Positions 55,533 through 63,899 of a DNA stretch of 64,000 nucleotides are shown here, in pieces (positions within the stretch are counted from its first letter, which is position 1; each line of letters begins with the position of its first letter). The DNA is from Gramella sp. AN32. GTDB taxonomy: Bacteria > Bacteroidota > Bacteroidia > Flavobacteriales > Flavobacteriaceae. The notes beneath the pieces were generated by a model. It was not told the origin of the DNA. It saw only the letters and a program-made list of their open reading frames with translations, and searched no databases. The stretch lies in assembly GCF_023718305.1 (NCBI RefSeq), contig NZ_QEYO01000009.1, positions 122,170 to 186,169 of the forward strand. Reading direction: 5' to 3'. Both the position numbers and the translations under genes were made by a program.

Positions 55533-57449
55533 ATGCTTAAAATAATGACTAAAGTTTATCCGCCAATATTCTTATTAATTCTTCTTTTAGTTGCTACCCC
55601 CAACGTTTTAGCACAACAGAAAAGTCTTTTTTTGTTGATAGGGCAGTCCAATATGGCTGGAAGAGGAGACTATGAAAGTCTAGAGGATACGCTATTGATT
55701 CAAAATGTTTTTATTTTAAACGAAAAAGGCGTTTTTGAACCTGCAAAAAACCCCCTGAACAGATATTCTACCATTCGGAAAACCAATAATCCGGATCTTC
55801 AAAAAATCGGTATTGGCCAAACATTTGCATCTGGCATATCTGAGGCTCTTCAGGATTCTGTTTATCTTATTGTAAATGCCAAAGGGGGCACTCATATTGA
55901 GAAATTTTTAAAGGGCGGGGATCATGCTTATTACGAGTCTATCGTAAACAGGACAAAAAATGCATTGAAAAACAATCCGGAATTAAGTCTTGATGCCATA
56001 CTTTGGCATCAGGGCGAATCTAATTCAGGAAATCCTTCCAATTATTTAGAAAATTTACGGACGTTGATTGAGGATTTAAGAACAGATTTTGATCTACCCA
56101 ACTTACCCGTTATTGTAGGTCAATTAGGAATGTGGAGGGATCATTATTCTGAAATTAGAGGGCTGATTCGTACGATTCCCAGTCAAATCCCCAACACTTT
56201 CCTTGTTAGTTCAGAAGGATTGACGAATAAAGATAAGGCCCATTTTGACACCAAATCTTATAAAGAGTTTGGAAAACGATACGCTAATATTTACTTAAAG
56301 GAAAAATACTTAACCCATAAAATATTACAAAGACTTGAACCGGCATTCCAGTTGCCCATAGAGCCGGATAAAATTCCAAGAAGTCTTGAAGAAGACGGGA
56401 CTATGCGCCTGGTAAAGGGCAGGGACTGGTGTAGCGGCTTTTTCCCTGGCGTTCTATGGTATACATATGAACTTTCAGGTAGAAAAGACTTTAAACAACT
56501 GGCAGCAAAATGGACTCGGTTAATTGAGGATCAGAAAACGAATGCAGGCACCCATGACATGGGGTTTAAAATTTCCTCGAGCTTTGGCAATGCTTATCAA
56601 ATCACAAAAGATCCATATTATAGGGAAGTCATTTTAGAGAGTGCCAAAACCTTGGCTACAAGATATAATGAGAAAGTGGGCAGCATCAGGTCTTGGGATC
56701 ATCACCAAGATAAATGGAGCTTTCCAGTCATTATTGATAACATGATGAATCTGGAACTGTTATTTAACGCAACACAGTTGTCAGGCGATTCCACTTATTA
56801 TAAAATAGCTTATAAGCACGCAAATACAACACTTAAAAATCATTTCAGAGCAGATAACAGTTCTTTTCATGTAGTTGACTATAATCCAACAACAGGTAAA
56901 GTACAATCTAAAGCAACACATCAAGGATTAAAAGATAGTTCGGCCTGGGCCAGAGGGCAGGCCTGGGGTTTATACGGCTTTACCATGGCTTATAGATTTA
57001 CCGGTGATAAAAAATTTCTAAACCAGGCCCTCAAAATTTATGATTTTATCTTTAATAATCCCAATCTTCCAGATGATTTAGTTCCTTACTGGGATTATAA
57101 TGTTGACACCTCAGGAAACCCTCCGAGGGATGCTTCTGCTGCTGCAATCGCTGCTTCTGCACTTTATGAGTTAGCAGGATATACAGGTGATGAAATGATG
57201 ATTGCAAAGGCTGATAAAATTATTGAGATTTTGGGGAGCGATGCCTATTTGGCAAAAGCTAATGCCAAACATGTGTTTATTTTAGACCACAGTACAGGAA
57301 ATAAGAACAGAGATGATGAAGTGGATACCCCAATTATTTACGCAGATTATTATTTTTTAGAGGCTTTGTTAAGAAAGCGAAGGGAGCAACAAGGCTCAAA
57401 AGTCATAAAGAAGGAAGAGAATGTAATAATCAATAAACAAGAGCAATAA
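55533..57449 (+). CDS. Fusion of SGNH acetylesterase (SASA type) and GH88 unsaturated uronyl hydrolase
   Basis: This 638-residue protein has a signal peptide (about 1-28, ending VLAQ) and two catalytic domains. Residues 30-265 are a sialate O-acetylesterase-like SGNH esterase: GQSN with Ser39, AKGGT, WHQGES at 158-163 and D-x-x-H (Asp234, His237). Residues 285-630 are an alpha/alpha-barrel GH88 hydrolase with the paired aspartates Asp342 (THDMG) and Asp402 (VIIDNMM) and the SSAWARGQAWGLYG and DASAAAIAASAL motifs. GH88 removes the unsaturated uronic acid left by a polysaccharide lyase. The fusion suggests deacetylation and unsaturated-uronate removal on the same oligosaccharide. I chose the ATG at 55533; a TTG frame starting at 55467 places polar residues before the signal. 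Confidence 0.9.
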   Translation: MLKIMTKVYPPIFLLILLLVATPNVLAQQKSLFLLIGQSNMAGRGDYESLEDTLLIQNVFILNEKGVFEPAKNPLNRYSTIRKTNNPDLQKIGIGQTFASGISEALQDSVYLIVNAKGGTHIEKFLKGGDHAYYESIVNRTKNALKNNPELSLDAILWHQGESNSGNPSNYLENLRTLIEDLRTDFDLPNLPVIVGQLGMWRDHYSEIRGLIRTIPSQIPNTFLVSSEGLTNKDKAHFDTKSYKEFGKRYANIYLKEKYLTHKILQRLEPAFQLPIEPDKIPRSLEEDGTMRLVKGRDWCSGFFPGVLWYTYELSGRKDFKQLAAKWTRLIEDQKTNAGTHDMGFKISSSFGNAYQITKDPYYREVILESAKTLATRYNEKVGSIRSWDHHQDKWSFPVIIDNMMNLELLFNATQLSGDSTYYKIAYKHANTTLKNHFRADNSSFHVVDYNPTTGKVQSKATHQGLKDSSAWARGQAWGLYGFTMAYRFTGDKKFLNQALKIYDFIFNNPNLPDDLVPYWDYNVDTSGNPPRDASAAAIAASALYELAGYTGDEMMIAKADKIIEILGSDAYLAKANAKHVFILDHSTGNKNRDDEVDTPIIYADYYFLEALLRKRREQQGSKVIKKEENVIINKQEQ

Positions 57450-57471
57450 TTATAAATAAAAGATCAAAAGT

Positions 57472-58965
57472 ATGCTTAAATTAAACAAAAAAACAAGTGG
57501 TTTATGGTCTGTTGGAATACTACTGTTTTTGAGTTTCTTTACGATGGGATGCCAAGAAACAAACCGAAGAGCTCCCTTTTTTGCTACCGGAATTAAAATT
57601 GGAGAGGTAACCTCAAATTCTGCAATAATTTGGGTAAGACTTACCAAAGAAGCAGAAAGGGTAAGTGAGGAAGCTCCAATGCCTGAGGTATTTTATAAAA
57701 CCGATTCTGGAGAATGGATTAAAAGACCCGGTGGAAGACGGCCGGATTTACCTCCAAAAGTAGTTTATCCCGAGGGCCACGATGTTACTAACATTGAAGG
57801 GGCCGTCCCTGGCATGGAAGGGTATGTTCAATTAAAGTATAAAGAAAAAGGTACGCAGAACTGGCAATCAAAAGAATGGTTACGAGCAGATAAATCCACA
57901 AATTTCACGAATAATATAAAGCTAAAAAATCTCAATCCGAATACCTTGTATGAAATTGAACTGGTTTCCAGCACTGATCGCAAAAAAACCGGGGAAACAA
58001 TTAAGGGAAGTTTTACCACCGCTCCAATGGCGGACGCTCACAAGCCCATATCTTTTACTGCCACTACCTGCATCTCTTATGATGATATAGATTCTCTGGG
58101 TTATGGCCTTAAAATCTATGATGAGATGGAAAAGCTGAAGCCTTCTTTTTTCGTTCACCTGGGAGATATTTTATATTATGATGATCTTGGTAAAACAGCG
58201 GAATTAGCCCGGTGGCATTGGGACCGTATGTTCAGCTTACCTGCTCATGTCAATTTTCATAAAAAGATTCCGAGCTATTTCATAAAAGATGATCATGATA
58301 CCTGGATGGATGACTCATGGCCGGGCAGAGAAACCCGATTTATGGGAGATTTTACTTTTGAAGAAGGTTTAAAGTTTTTTACCGAAGAGGTGCCAGTGGC
58401 TTCTCCAAATTACAGAACAATTCGTTGGGGCAAAGACCTTCAGATATGGATGGTAGAAGGTAGGGATTTTCGTTCTCCCAACACCATGCCTGATGGACCG
58501 GATAAAACTATCTGGGGCCAGGAACAAAAAGATTGGTTTTATAAAACCGTAGCTGCTTCAGATGCCACTTTTAAAATTCTTTTGTCCCCTACTCCAATTG
58601 TAGGGCCTGATAGGAAAAATAAAAATGACAATCATGCAAATGAAGGATTTAGTCACGAGGGAAAGGAGATAAGAAATTTTCTGGCAGAACAGGAGAATAT
58701 GTATGTAGTCTGTGGAGACAGGCATTGGCAATATGTATCGGTTGATGCTGAGACCGGGGTGAAAGAATATTCAGTAGGCCCAGGTACAGATGCACATGCG
58801 GGCGGATGGGAAGCCGACGATAAAAGGCCAGAACATAGCTTCCTGCGTGTTAAAGGTGGCTTTCTAGAGGTAAAGATAAATCGAGAAAAAGGAATACCTA
58901 CTATCAAATTTATCCATCGTGATGTGGCAGGGAATGTGGTAAATGAAGAAATAATTCAAAAATAA
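57472..58965 (+). CDS. PhoD-like metallophosphoesterase-family lipoprotein
   Basis: This 497-residue protein has a lipobox FFTMGC (Cys27). A PhoD N-terminal Fn3-like domain follows (GIKIGEVTSNSAIIWVRLT, about 39-190), and then a calcineurin-like catalytic core with FFVHLGDILYYDD, FIKDDHDTWMDD and VVCGDRHWQY. PhoD enzymes are alkaline phosphodiesterases/phosphatases using Fe and Ca. In this setting, surrounded by sulfatases and glycosidases, it may act on a phosphate or sulfate ester or another glycan substituent. That is inference; phosphate scavenging is the default alternative. It starts 22 nt after the fusion enzyme gene and ends 9 nt before the next sulfatase. Confidence 0.88.
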   Translation: MLKLNKKTSGLWSVGILLFLSFFTMGCQETNRRAPFFATGIKIGEVTSNSAIIWVRLTKEAERVSEEAPMPEVFYKTDSGEWIKRPGGRRPDLPPKVVYPEGHDVTNIEGAVPGMEGYVQLKYKEKGTQNWQSKEWLRADKSTNFTNNIKLKNLNPNTLYEIELVSSTDRKKTGETIKGSFTTAPMADAHKPISFTATTCISYDDIDSLGYGLKIYDEMEKLKPSFFVHLGDILYYDDLGKTAELARWHWDRMFSLPAHVNFHKKIPSYFIKDDHDTWMDDSWPGRETRFMGDFTFEEGLKFFTEEVPVASPNYRTIRWGKDLQIWMVEGRDFRSPNTMPDGPDKTIWGQEQKDWFYKTVAASDATFKILLSPTPIVGPDRKNKNDNHANEGFSHEGKEIRNFLAEQENMYVVCGDRHWQYVSVDAETGVKEYSVGPGTDAHAGGWEADDKRPEHSFLRVKGGFLEVKINREKGIPTIKFIHRDVAGNVVNEEIIQK

Positions 58966-58974
58966 TATTTAGGG

Positions 58975-60390
58975 ATGAAAACAATAATACATGCTAGCCT
59001 TCTTCTAATTTATCTTTTGGGGTATCAATTGGAAGTTAGCGCACAACAAAATGAAAAAAACTCAAATACTCCCAACATTATTTTATTAATGGCTGATGAC
59101 CTGGGATGGGGAGATGTTGGTTTTAACGGTAATAAGAATATAGTAACGCCTCACCTGGATCAAATGGCAGCAAAAGGCATGAGGTTTACAAATTTTTATG
59201 CGGCTGCCCCGCTTTGCTCTCCTACGAGAGCCAGTGTCTTAACTGGAAGGAGCCCCTTCAGACAGGGAATTTTCGCAGCACATACAGGGGGCTTGCGGCA
59301 GGGGGAAAAAACCATTGCAGAACTTCTTAAAAACGCAGGATACGCCACAGGTTTTTTTGGGAAATGGCATTTGGGTTGGATAGAGCCTGAGGAGGTGCAG
59401 TCCAGAGGTTTTTATTCACCTCCTCAGCACCATGGTTTTGATGAGACTTTTGCTACTAGAAGTGCAGTGCCTACTTATAATCCCACTAAGGTTCCAAAAG
59501 GATGGGACAATTTTGGAGTGGCTGATGATGGTTCTTGGGATGGCTCCAGATATCTCCATAATGGAAAGGTGGTCACCAAAAATCTTGAAGGAGACGATAG
59601 CCGTATAATCATGGATAGAGCTATTCCATTTATTGAAAAGGCGGTAAAAGAAAATAAGCCTTTCCTGGCTACGATATGGTTTCACACACCGCATGAACCC
59701 GTAGTAGCAGGGCCCGAATACCTGGCTAAATACCCAAGTTTACCGGAAAAACAAAAACATTTATACGGAGCTATAACCGCTATGGATGAGCAAATAGGGC
59801 GTATTAGAACCTATTTAAAGGCTAATAATTTAGACGAAAATACTATTATCTTCTTTACCAGCGATAATGGTCCTGCTGATCCATTGGCCAAAAAAGGTAT
59901 AGCCTCTGCCGGCCCGTTTAGGGGGCATAAACATCAGATGTGGGAAGGTGGAATCCGAGTCCCTTCTCTTATTGAATGGCCGGGAATGATTGAAACCGGT
60001 CAGGTTACAGATTTTCAAGCCTCAACGGAAGATTTTCTACCTACAATTATTGATTTATTAGGAATAAAAATGAAGAGTTTTCCTCTTGATGGTATTAGTC
60101 TTATTCCTTTTTTGAAAGGAGAACAAACTAAAAGAAATAAGCCAATAGCATCAGGTTATCAGAGGTTGTATAAAGACACCGAAATTTACTCCTTTATTAA
60201 AGGAAAATACAAAATATGTATTCCTGAAAAAGGAATGGAAATGATGCTTTTTAACCTTGAAGAAGATCCTACGGAATCCAACAACCTGGCAGAAAAATAT
60301 CCTGAGGTCTTTGAGGAAATGAAAGTAGGATTGGCAGAAGTAAAAGCTTCTTGGTTGTTGAGTCGGGAGGGTAATGATTATGAATATTAA
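58975..60390 (+). CDS. Secreted S1-family sulfatase with CSPTR motif
   Basis: This 471-residue protein has a signal peptide (about 1-24, ending VSAQ). LLMADDLGWGDVG carries the paired metal-binding aspartates (Asp41, Asp42), CSPTRASVLTGR the formylglycine cysteine (Cys81), and GKWHLG and FFTSDNGP the remaining active-site positions. This is the classical arylsulfatase-A-like type, distinct from the other two sulfatases in the locus, so the three probably hydrolyse sulfates at different positions or on different residues. It is the last gene of the plus-strand locus. Confidence 0.94.
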   Translation: MKTIIHASLLLIYLLGYQLEVSAQQNEKNSNTPNIILLMADDLGWGDVGFNGNKNIVTPHLDQMAAKGMRFTNFYAAAPLCSPTRASVLTGRSPFRQGIFAAHTGGLRQGEKTIAELLKNAGYATGFFGKWHLGWIEPEEVQSRGFYSPPQHHGFDETFATRSAVPTYNPTKVPKGWDNFGVADDGSWDGSRYLHNGKVVTKNLEGDDSRIIMDRAIPFIEKAVKENKPFLATIWFHTPHEPVVAGPEYLAKYPSLPEKQKHLYGAITAMDEQIGRIRTYLKANNLDENTIIFFTSDNGPADPLAKKGIASAGPFRGHKHQMWEGGIRVPSLIEWPGMIETGQVTDFQASTEDFLPTIIDLLGIKMKSFPLDGISLIPFLKGEQTKRNKPIASGYQRLYKDTEIYSFIKGKYKICIPEKGMEMMLFNLEEDPTESNNLAEKYPEVFEEMKVGLAEVKASWLLSREGNDYEY

Positions 60391-60881
60391 AGTCAGATGA
60401 TTCTCTTATTATACTACACTCAGAGTGAAAGATTAGATTAATAAAGCCAAGAATTCCCAGGAAATCGATTATTCTAATTTGAAACTTAGTTTAGTGGGTG
60501 AATAAATTTTGCATTTTCTCACAAAATTAACGAATTAGTATATTCCCAAATTTTTACCGAAAGGGTATTACTTTAAATACTTTATTAAGGATTTAAAAGC
60601 GGACTTAATTTCAAAGATGGAGATTGGAAATGGAGTTTGGCCGCTTCCCGAATTTTCCCGGGATTGAGCGGGCAATTGAAATGAAAATAGCAAGCTTTGG
60701 AGTTGTGTACAAGACTTTTGTAGTGAGGATTCTTGTCTGGAAGGGAACATTTTTTTACTCCATATAATGGAATGGGCTCTCGTAGATATTAGTATTTAAT
60801 ATCTATTGTGTTTAGTATAAAGAAACCAAATGAGAATAAATAAAATGAAGGAACGTAAATAACATTATTCTGTACTATCCG
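60391..60881. other. Intergenic region between the polysaccharide locus and the integration site
   Basis: No supported gene was found. A minus-strand frame of about 60 codons (roughly 60590-60780) lacks stops but has no convincing start; its translation includes CSLPDKNPHYKSLVHNSK and FHFNCPLNPGKIREAAKLHF, which I do not recognise. It could be a decayed gene. Confidence 0.4.
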
Positions 60882-60916
60882 AAAAAGAAAAAGGCCTCAC
60901 ATTTCTGTGAAGCCTT
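60882..60916 (-). terminator. Terminator of the tRNA fragment
   Basis: AAGGCCTCACA and TGTGAAGCCTT form an 11-bp stem with one mismatch. Read on the minus strand it is followed by TTTTTCTTTTTC. It lies just beyond the 3' end of the tRNA fragment, where the original tRNA terminator would be. Confidence 0.75.
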
Positions 60917-60927
60917 GTCTTTACTAG

Positions 60928-60969
60928 TAGCGGGAACTGGACTCGAACCAGTGACCTTCGGGTTATGAG
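60928..60969 (-). tRNA. 3' half of a CAU-anticodon tRNA (tRNA-Met type), attL fragment
   Basis: On the minus strand the 42 nt read anticodon loop CTCATAA, stem CCCGA, variable loop, T-arm ACTGG-TTCGAGT-CCAGT, acceptor TCCCGCT and discriminator A. The 5' side is missing: the bases that should pair with CCCGA are AAAAA-like instead. It is therefore a non-functional duplicate left by integration. Elongator tRNA-Met is most likely; tRNA-Ile with lysidine is possible. Confidence 0.85.
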
Positions 60970-61074
60970 TTTTTGATACCATCATATCAATTTAACCTAA
61001 AAACACTATAAATCAATGTTTTATATATGACTTAATATATTTTTACAGCAAATAATATCAAACAAAACTAACAA

Positions 61075-61096
61075 ATGTTGTACCTATGTTGTACCT
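61075..61096 (+). repeat. Tandem 11-bp repeat upstream of the integrase
   Basis: ATGTTGTACCT occurs twice without a spacer, 36 nt before the integrase ATG. Position beside attL suits an arm-type integrase-binding site or an autoregulatory site. Confidence 0.6.
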
Positions 61097-61131
61097 AAAT
61101 TGATTATCTTTATAGCATAAATAATTTTAAT

Positions 61132-62337
61132 ATGGCTACAGTAAGAGCGGTAATCCGTAAAAAGAGAAATAAGGCTGGGCTATTGCCCATCGCTATACGT
61201 ATCACGAAAGACCGAAAAAGTACTTTTATTAGTACAGGTCAATATGTCGATGAAAACTTTTGGGATAATAAAAATCGTTGTGTGCGAAAATCTCACCCTA
61301 ACTCTAAAGTGCTGAATAATTTTATTTCAACCAAGGTTGCAGAAGCCAACGATAAGGTTTTGAAATCTGAAATGAATCCAGAGTATCAAACCGTATCTGA
61401 CATTAAAACGAAAATTGTAGCTACCAAAGGACTTGATTTTTTTGCAGTAGCAGAAATGCACCTTCAAAACTTAAAAAACAGAAATAAACATCATCAGTAT
61501 GACACTGAACTTGGGCGAATAAAAAAGTTCAAGGAATTTCTTGATAAAGATATTCTTCCGTTCAACAAGCTAAATGCAACGGTTCTTAAAAAGTTTGAAA
61601 CTTTCCTGCTTCACAAGAAAAAACTTGCGCCCAGAACAGTCGTAAATTATTTAATTCTTATCAGAACGATATTCAATCTTGCAATTTCTGAATCAATTGC
61701 AGATAGAGGATTATATCCATTTGGAAAAGGTAAAATGACAATCAAAATTCCAGAGGCTCAAAAAATAGGATTTAGCGCTGATGAAATACAAAAGTTAGAG
61801 AATGCAGAGGGTTTAACTGAAGCGCAACAGAAAGCCGTTCACGTATGGCTTGTCAGTTTTTACTTTGCAGGAATACGCGTTGGCGATGCCTTAAAATTAA
61901 AGTGGTCAGATTTTAATGATGGGCGCCTACTCTACCGGATGAACAAAAACAGTAAACTAGTTTCTCTCAAAATTCCAGATAAAGCCATCGAAATTTTCAA
62001 CTTTTACAGAGAAAAATCAAATTATAATGGACTCGTGTTTCCTCAATTGAAAGGCGTAGATCTTAATGACACCGAAGAAGTGTCTAAAAGAACACAATCC
62101 ATAACTCGAAATTTGAATAGAAGATTAAAAATTGCAGCAAAAAGTCTCGGAATACAGAAAAATATAAGTATGCATATTGCTCGGCATAGCTTCGGAAATA
62201 TTTCTGGTGATAAAATTCCGATTCAGATGTTACAAAAATTGTATCGCCATTCTTCTGTAACAACAACCATAAGGTACCAAGCCAACTTCATCCATAAAGA
62301 CGCGGATGATGCTCTGGATAGTGTTATCAATTTCTAA
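61132..62337 (+). CDS. int: Tyrosine site-specific integrase
   Basis: This 401-residue protein has an N-terminal arm-binding domain (VRAVIRKKRNKAGLLPIAIRI, about 4-90), a SAM-like core-binding domain (about 105-205, APRTVVNYLILIRTIFNLAI), and a catalytic domain with Arg in YFAGIRVGDALKLKW, HIARHSF (His-x-x-Arg), HSSVTTTIRY with His, and the nucleophilic tyrosine in that last motif. This is the Bacteroidota integrase type that inserts genomic islands and conjugative elements into tRNA genes. It reads inward from attL. It is intact, so the element may still be able to excise. Confidence 0.95.
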   Translation: MATVRAVIRKKRNKAGLLPIAIRITKDRKSTFISTGQYVDENFWDNKNRCVRKSHPNSKVLNNFISTKVAEANDKVLKSEMNPEYQTVSDIKTKIVATKGLDFFAVAEMHLQNLKNRNKHHQYDTELGRIKKFKEFLDKDILPFNKLNATVLKKFETFLLHKKKLAPRTVVNYLILIRTIFNLAISESIADRGLYPFGKGKMTIKIPEAQKIGFSADEIQKLENAEGLTEAQQKAVHVWLVSFYFAGIRVGDALKLKWSDFNDGRLLYRMNKNSKLVSLKIPDKAIEIFNFYREKSNYNGLVFPQLKGVDLNDTEEVSKRTQSITRNLNRRLKIAAKSLGIQKNISMHIARHSFGNISGDKIPIQMLQKLYRHSSVTTTIRYQANFIHKDADDALDSVINF

Positions 62338-62426
62338 ATAATTGTTTACGAAGTGTTGAAATCTTGAATCATTATTTTAACATTTCATATTTTCATTACA
62401 TTACCTTTAGGATTAAAATATGGTTT

Positions 62427-63332
62427 ATGGTCTTAAAAGTAAAATGGGAAGATTTTAAAAGTGAAGTTAAAGGTTTCAAGTCTAACGGTGAGGCTCTTGT
62501 TGAAAAACACATATCCTCAAGAACAGAAGAAGAATTTGAAATATTAAAAGAAGAAAAACAGTCTTGGGAAAATTCGGTAGTCAGCTATGTTCGTAAATCC
62601 TTCGAACCAGAAAACAGAAATTTTGCAAATGAATTCAAAGCCCAAAAAGGGTTCAATACAGGCTTTAAATTAAGTGTTGACCAAAAAGTTAAAAATGAAA
62701 TTCAGGCCTTAAAAGATGAAATCAACGGGCTTGACTACTATTTGAAAATGTTATTCATTTCTGATGCTATCGTAAGGCCAAATGAAATTGATATTAATGA
62801 ACGCCAAAATCTCGACACCGAAGGCATACTCGACCTTATCCTTTCAAAACTCTACGACCTATATAATGATGGTAAATACCATTCCATCAACTGGATTCTT
62901 GAAGGTAATGGTGTAAAATTGAATGGTCGTGGCGAAGATTGGGACTATGGAAGAATGCTCGAAAATCGAGGTTTAATTGATTCATTGAACGGTCGAGAAG
63001 TTAACGCCAAACTAAAGCTGGAAGGAAAGTATGCCATAGAACAAGCAAGAAAGGCTAGAGTAACAGACTATTCTAAAATTAGTAATTCCGACGAGGAACT
63101 GAAAGAACTCATAAAACAAGTTCTCTTAAAACTTGAAGGATTAGGTTTTGGCCAACAAATCATTTTTGACGAATTCGATGAGCTTCGCAATGATATTCCG
63201 CATTTGAGTAAAAAATCATTCGGTCAATTACTAAAATCTAAACTTGGCGATTTAGTAACAGCCAAGGCATTTGATAAAGCATTGGCAAGCGAAATATTTA
63301 AAGAATTTACAAGTCAGGTTTTGCCGTTTTAA
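62427..63332 (+). CDS. Unrecognised cargo protein with a winged-helix-like middle domain
   Basis: This 301-residue soluble protein is highly charged and mostly helical. Residues about 1-110 include likely coiled coils (RTEEEFEILKEEKQSWENSV, KVKNEIQALKDEINGLDYYL). Residues about 130-210 resemble a winged-helix module: LDLILSKLYDLYNDGKYHSINW, then MLENRGLIDSLNG, then LKLEGKYAIEQAR. Residues 220-301 are a separate helical domain. I do not recognise a family. It is followed after 3 nt by a PD-(D/E)xK nuclease-like gene, and both are cargo of the integrative element, so the pair may be a sensor/effector defence module. I chose the ATG at 62427; a longer frame starting at TTG 62364 adds 21 residues of poor quality. 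Confidence 0.65.
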   Translation: MVLKVKWEDFKSEVKGFKSNGEALVEKHISSRTEEEFEILKEEKQSWENSVVSYVRKSFEPENRNFANEFKAQKGFNTGFKLSVDQKVKNEIQALKDEINGLDYYLKMLFISDAIVRPNEIDINERQNLDTEGILDLILSKLYDLYNDGKYHSINWILEGNGVKLNGRGEDWDYGRMLENRGLIDSLNGREVNAKLKLEGKYAIEQARKARVTDYSKISNSDEELKELIKQVLLKLEGLGFGQQIIFDEFDELRNDIPHLSKKSFGQLLKSKLGDLVTAKAFDKALASEIFKEFTSQVLPF

Positions 63333-63335
63333 TCT

Positions 63336-63899
63336 ATGAAGTTATTTGCAAGATTCAGGAACAAATTCAAAAAACTATTTCAGAAAGATAAACAACCTGA
63401 ATATAAGGTAACGCAATTTGTGTTTTCGGACAGACAGCGTATTGATGGTAAATCGACTATTTCCTTTTTCGTAAACAATCCTAAGCCAGATGTTAGTGTA
63501 ACACGAACTTTTGAGAGCGAAGATGAAACCGTTAATTGGCTAATGGAAAATGACGATTTTCGAAGAATGTTATTTCAAAACTTATTTCGGACATCCAATT
63601 CTGTAAAATACCATTGCGGTGTTAAAGATCCCATTACACTACCTAATAAAATGCCAGGGGATATTGATATTCTTCTTTATGAAAAAGATAAAGAAAATGC
63701 TTCAATAGGTATAGAGTGTAAAATTGTGAAGTCCGAATCTTTGGAAGACCAATCGCCTAAAATAAATAAGGTAAGTAGTGTTCAGAAAAAAGGAACTAAA
63801 CAAGCTAACGGATATGCTGAAATTGGTTTTAGTCGGGTCTATCTTATGGTCATACTATTGGACGATGGGCGCCATTCACCATATGAAGAACTCCATTAA
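63336..63899 (+). CDS. PD-(D/E)xK nuclease-like cargo protein
   Basis: This 187-residue protein has a basic N-terminus (KLFARFRNKFKKLFQKDK). A nuclease-like core has Asp111 in PGDIDILLYE, then Glu127-x-Lys129 in IGIECKIVK, and Gln156 in TKQANGYAEIGFSRVYLMVIL. The D...ExK spacing and the following helix with glutamine are the PD-(D/E)xK pattern seen in restriction and defence nucleases. No adjacent methyltransferase is visible. Compared with typical family members it ends early, soon after the core (DDGRHSPYEELH), so a C-terminal extension may be missing or the protein may be a compact type. It follows the previous gene by 3 nt and is presumably coexpressed. Confidence 0.7.
   Translation: MKLFARFRNKFKKLFQKDKQPEYKVTQFVFSDRQRIDGKSTISFFVNNPKPDVSVTRTFESEDETVNWLMENDDFRRMLFQNLFRTSNSVKYHCGVKDPITLPNKMPGDIDILLYEKDKENASIGIECKIVKSESLEDQSPKINKVSSVQKKGTKQANGYAEIGFSRVYLMVILLDDGRHSPYEELH

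Noticed and set aside
60568..60750. Minus-strand 60-codon frame
   Set aside because: Low-complexity, Ser/Gln-rich translation with no recognisable domain; another frame in the same stretch is equally open.
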